Source: Chloroflexota bacterium (GTDB taxonomy: Bacteria > Chloroflexota > Limnocylindria > Limnocylindrales > CSP1-4). From it: 7,262 bases of DNA. The notes under the pieces are model-generated. The model was given only the letters and a program-made list of their open reading frames with translations, was not told the origin of the DNA and made no database searches. The DNA is taken from the NCBI GenBank assembly GCA_017882025.1, contig JADGQG010000097.1:1-7262 (forward strand), in the 5' to 3' direction. Both the position numbers and the translations under genes were made by a program. Shown one piece after another: positions 5,753-7,262 of this stretch (within the stretch, counting starts at the first letter, position 1; each line of letters begins with the position of its first letter).

Positions 5753-7209
5753 TCCGGCTCGCGGCCGAGGGCGGAGGCAACCGGTCGCAGCTTCATCCGC
5801 GACTCCTCCCACTCGCGGGACGGGTCGGAGTCGGCCACGATCCCGCAGCCCGCGAACAGCGCCGCATCGCGGCCCGCCACCAGGCCGCAGCGGAGCGCGA
5901 CCATGAGCTCGCCGTCCCCGTCGGCGCCGAGCCAGCCGATTGGGCCGGCATACCAGCCGCGCTCGATGCCCTCGTGCTCGGCGATCATCTCGAGGGCAAG
6001 GTCGCGTGGCTCGCCGCCCACGGCCGGTGTCGGGTGGAGGCGTTCGGCGAGGCCGAGGAGCCCGGCCTGGTCGCGCAGCCGGCCGCGGACCGGCGTCACC
6101 AGGTGCTGGACGTGGCGGAGCGGGAGGATCCCCGGCGTGGCGCCCACCTCGAGCGTCTCGGCGAGAGGCGCCAGGCTCTCGCGGAGCATTTCGACAACCA
6201 CGGCGTGCTCCTCGCGCTCCTTCTCGCTCGCGACGAGCGCCGCCGCCAGCGCCGCATCCTCCGCGGCCGTGGCCCCGCGCGGCGCGGAACCGGCGATCGC
6301 AACCGTCTCGAAGTCGCGCCCGGCCGTGCGAACGAGCCGCTCCGGGGTCGCGCCAAGGAACGTCCGGCCGTCCCGCACGAAAGCGTAGATGGTTCCCTCC
6401 GGGGCGCCCGCCGCGAGACGACGCAGCGCGTTCTCCACGTCGATCTCGATCGACGATCGAAGGTCGACCCGGCGCGCGAGCACGACCTTGTCGAGGCGGC
6501 CGCGACCGACGGCGCCGGCGAACAGGCCGACGAGCCGCTCCCAGGCAACCCGGCCAGGCCGCTCCCCGATGATTGCGAGCGGGGCGTCGGCCGGGCGGGC
6601 GACCACGGCGCCGGTTCTCGGGCTGAGCGCCGCGGCTCGGGACACGAGCGCGTCCCAGCGACGTTCGGCGGCGCGCGGGGCGGGGCCATCCGGGTCATCC
6701 GCCTCGCCGGTCCCTGGAATCGTCTCCACGATGGTCACGAACGTCGCCCCGTGCGCCCGTGCGAAGGTCAGCGCCGGCAGCACGAGCGAGGCTGCCCCGA
6801 ACGGCCCCCACGGATCGACGGCGGCGGGCGGCTCGCCCGTGAAGCCAAGGCCGCCGAGGAGGACGGGTCCAACACCGCGCGGCGAACCGGCGGGGATCTC
6901 GATCGCGGCCCCGTCCAGGCGCTCCCGCCAGGCCGCCGCTGCGCGCGCGAACCGATCGGCGCCCGCGGGCTCGACCGACCATGCGCGCCCGATCCCCACG
7001 AGCGCGAACCCGGCCGACGGCTGCAGCCACAGCGCCGCCTCGAGGTCCTCCTCGCGGGCCGCGGCGAAGAGGCTGATCGGGTCGACGGCCGGGGCTGCCC
7101 GGGTCGACGCGCGAAGCGACCCCGGAGATGCCGGCGTGCTTCTGTCGCCGGCATCTCCGGTCTTCCGGCCCGAGAAGCCGGCTGCTCCCGGCGCCTCGAC
7201 GACCGTCAC
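5740..7209 (-). CDS. menF: isochorismate synthase MenF
   Basis: A 489-residue chorismate-binding enzyme that converts chorismate to isochorismate, committing it to menaquinone. The conserved region begins about residue 39 (APAVDPISLFAAA), and the catalytic domain covers about 225-480. Visible are the general base K241 in DKVVLAR, the general acid E290 in LGATPERL, IAGSAPRG (305-312), a Glu-rich SEKEREEH (328-335), LPLRHVQHL (362-370), LHPTPAVGG (391-399), ERGWYAGPIGW (416-426), GDGELMVALRCG (431-442) and GCGIVADSDPSREWEES (454-470), which supplies Mg ligands. K241 and E290 correspond to Lys190 and Glu240 of E. coli MenF. Residues 1-38 are a low-complexity lead that includes a translated palindrome. 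GTG at 7209 is the only usual start upstream of the conserved part; its ribosome site is weak, and the frame stays open to the window edge. EntC-type or salicylate-synthase roles are unlikely given menD directly downstream. Confidence 0.94.
   Translation of the reverse strand: MTVVEAPGAAGFSGRKTGDAGDRSTPASPGSLRASTRAAPAVDPISLFAAAREEDLEAALWLQPSAGFALVGIGRAWSVEPAGADRFARAAAAWRERLDGAAIEIPAGSPRGVGPVLLGGLGFTGEPPAAVDPWGPFGAASLVLPALTFARAHGATFVTIVETIPGTGEADDPDGPAPRAAERRWDALVSRAAALSPRTGAVVARPADAPLAIIGERPGRVAWERLVGLFAGAVGRGRLDKVVLARRVDLRSSIEIDVENALRRLAAGAPEGTIYAFVRDGRTFLGATPERLVRTAGRDFETVAIAGSAPRGATAAEDAALAAALVASEKEREEHAVVVEMLRESLAPLAETLEVGATPGILPLRHVQHLVTPVRGRLRDQAGLLGLAERLHPTPAVGGEPRDLALEMIAEHEGIERGWYAGPIGWLGADGDGELMVALRCGLVAGRDAALFAGCGIVADSDPSREWEESRMKLRPVASALGREPEPRA
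7122..7160. repeat. Perfect 15-bp inverted repeat, 9-base loop, inside the menF 5' coding region
   Basis: The arms are 7122-7136 and 7146-7160 and are exact reverse complements; the loop is 7137-7145. The whole element is 39 bp, a multiple of three, and is translated as menF codons 17-30. The menF transcript would form a very stable, mostly G-C stem. There is no run of T after either side, so it does not look like an intrinsic terminator. No ATG, GTG, TTG or CTG lies in frame between it and the conserved MenF domain, so ribosomes must cross it. Confidence 0.85.
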
Positions 7210-7262
7210 CTCGCGGGCCCCGGCTCGGCGATTCGGGCCTCCGGGACGCCCGCGCTGCGCAG
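7206..7262 (-). CDS. Possible C-terminal tail of an unidentified upstream gene (cut by window edge)
   Basis: Eighteen codons followed by TGA read open from the right edge of the window and end LRSAGVPEARIAEPGPAR. The TGA overlaps the menF GTG as GTGA, the same arrangement seen at all six other junctions. That is the main reason to think this is the end of a real gene in the same operon. The tail is too short to name. It does not look like the hydrophobic end of UbiE/MenG methyltransferases. A chance open frame is quite possible in DNA this rich in G and C. Confidence 0.4.
   Translation of the reverse strand: MRSAGVPEARIAEPGPAR

Noticed and set aside
5744..5812. Upstream start for menD inside the menF coding region
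   Set aside because: It would add 23 residues unlike any MenD N-terminus. The starts at 5743 and 5719 both have ribosome sites.
3977..6388. An 803-codon open frame on the plus strand opposite menD and menF
   Set aside because: The translation is Arg/Gly/Ala/Pro-rich with no recognisable motif, and it lies opposite two genes with clear catalytic motifs. Long antisense frames are expected in DNA this rich in G and C.
7122..7160. The palindrome as an intrinsic terminator
   Set aside because: Neither side is followed by a T-run, and the element lies inside the menF reading frame with no later start codon before the conserved domain.
1..7262. tRNA, rRNA, CRISPR array, insertion sequence or att site
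   Set aside because: The window is fully occupied by overlapping men genes. I saw no spaced repeats, transposase motifs or structural-RNA patterns.

Overview
The window is a near-complete menaquinone (vitamin K2) biosynthesis operon of the classical o-succinylbenzoate (Men) route, all on the minus strand and read from right to left. The order is menF, menD, menH, menB, menA, menC, then the first 42 codons of menE, which runs off the left edge. The DNA is very GC-rich, with G or C in most third codon positions, and essentially every base is coding. Every gene junction is the same 4-base ATGA or GTGA stop/start overlap. The 53 bases upstream of menF also read as the tail of another minus-strand ORF ending in the same kind of overlap, so the operon probably continues to the right.

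Region by region (minus strand): 7206-7262, possible C-terminal tail of an unidentified upstream gene; 5740-7209, MenF isochorismate synthase, with a perfect 15-bp inverted repeat inside its 5' coding region; 3926-5743, MenD (SEPHCHC synthase), whose start lies in a short tandem duplication giving two start codons; 3051-3929, MenH (SHCHC synthase); 2224-3054, MenB (DHNA-CoA synthase); 1313-2227, MenA (DHNA prenyltransferase, membrane); 123-1316, MenC (o-succinylbenzoate synthase); 1-126, start of MenE (o-succinylbenzoate-CoA ligase).

Together these enzymes take chorismate to isochorismate (F), SEPHCHC (D), SHCHC (H), o-succinylbenzoate (C), its CoA ester (E), DHNA-CoA (B) and, after thioester hydrolysis, demethylmenaquinone (A). 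The DHNA-CoA thioesterase, the C-methyltransferase (MenG/UbiE) and the polyprenyl diphosphate synthase are not visible here. The organism is a GC-rich bacterium that uses menaquinone. MenB carries the bicarbonate-type (type I) residues rather than the Asp-bearing type of Mycobacterium. With the style of the sequences this makes me favour a high-GC non-actinobacterial lineage such as Chloroflexota, but that is an inference of low confidence.

The biochemistry is known; I do not see an undescribed system. The points worth a second look are the unbroken chain of 4-base overlaps, menA lying inside the cluster, the duplicated menD start, and a translated 39-bp palindrome in menF.
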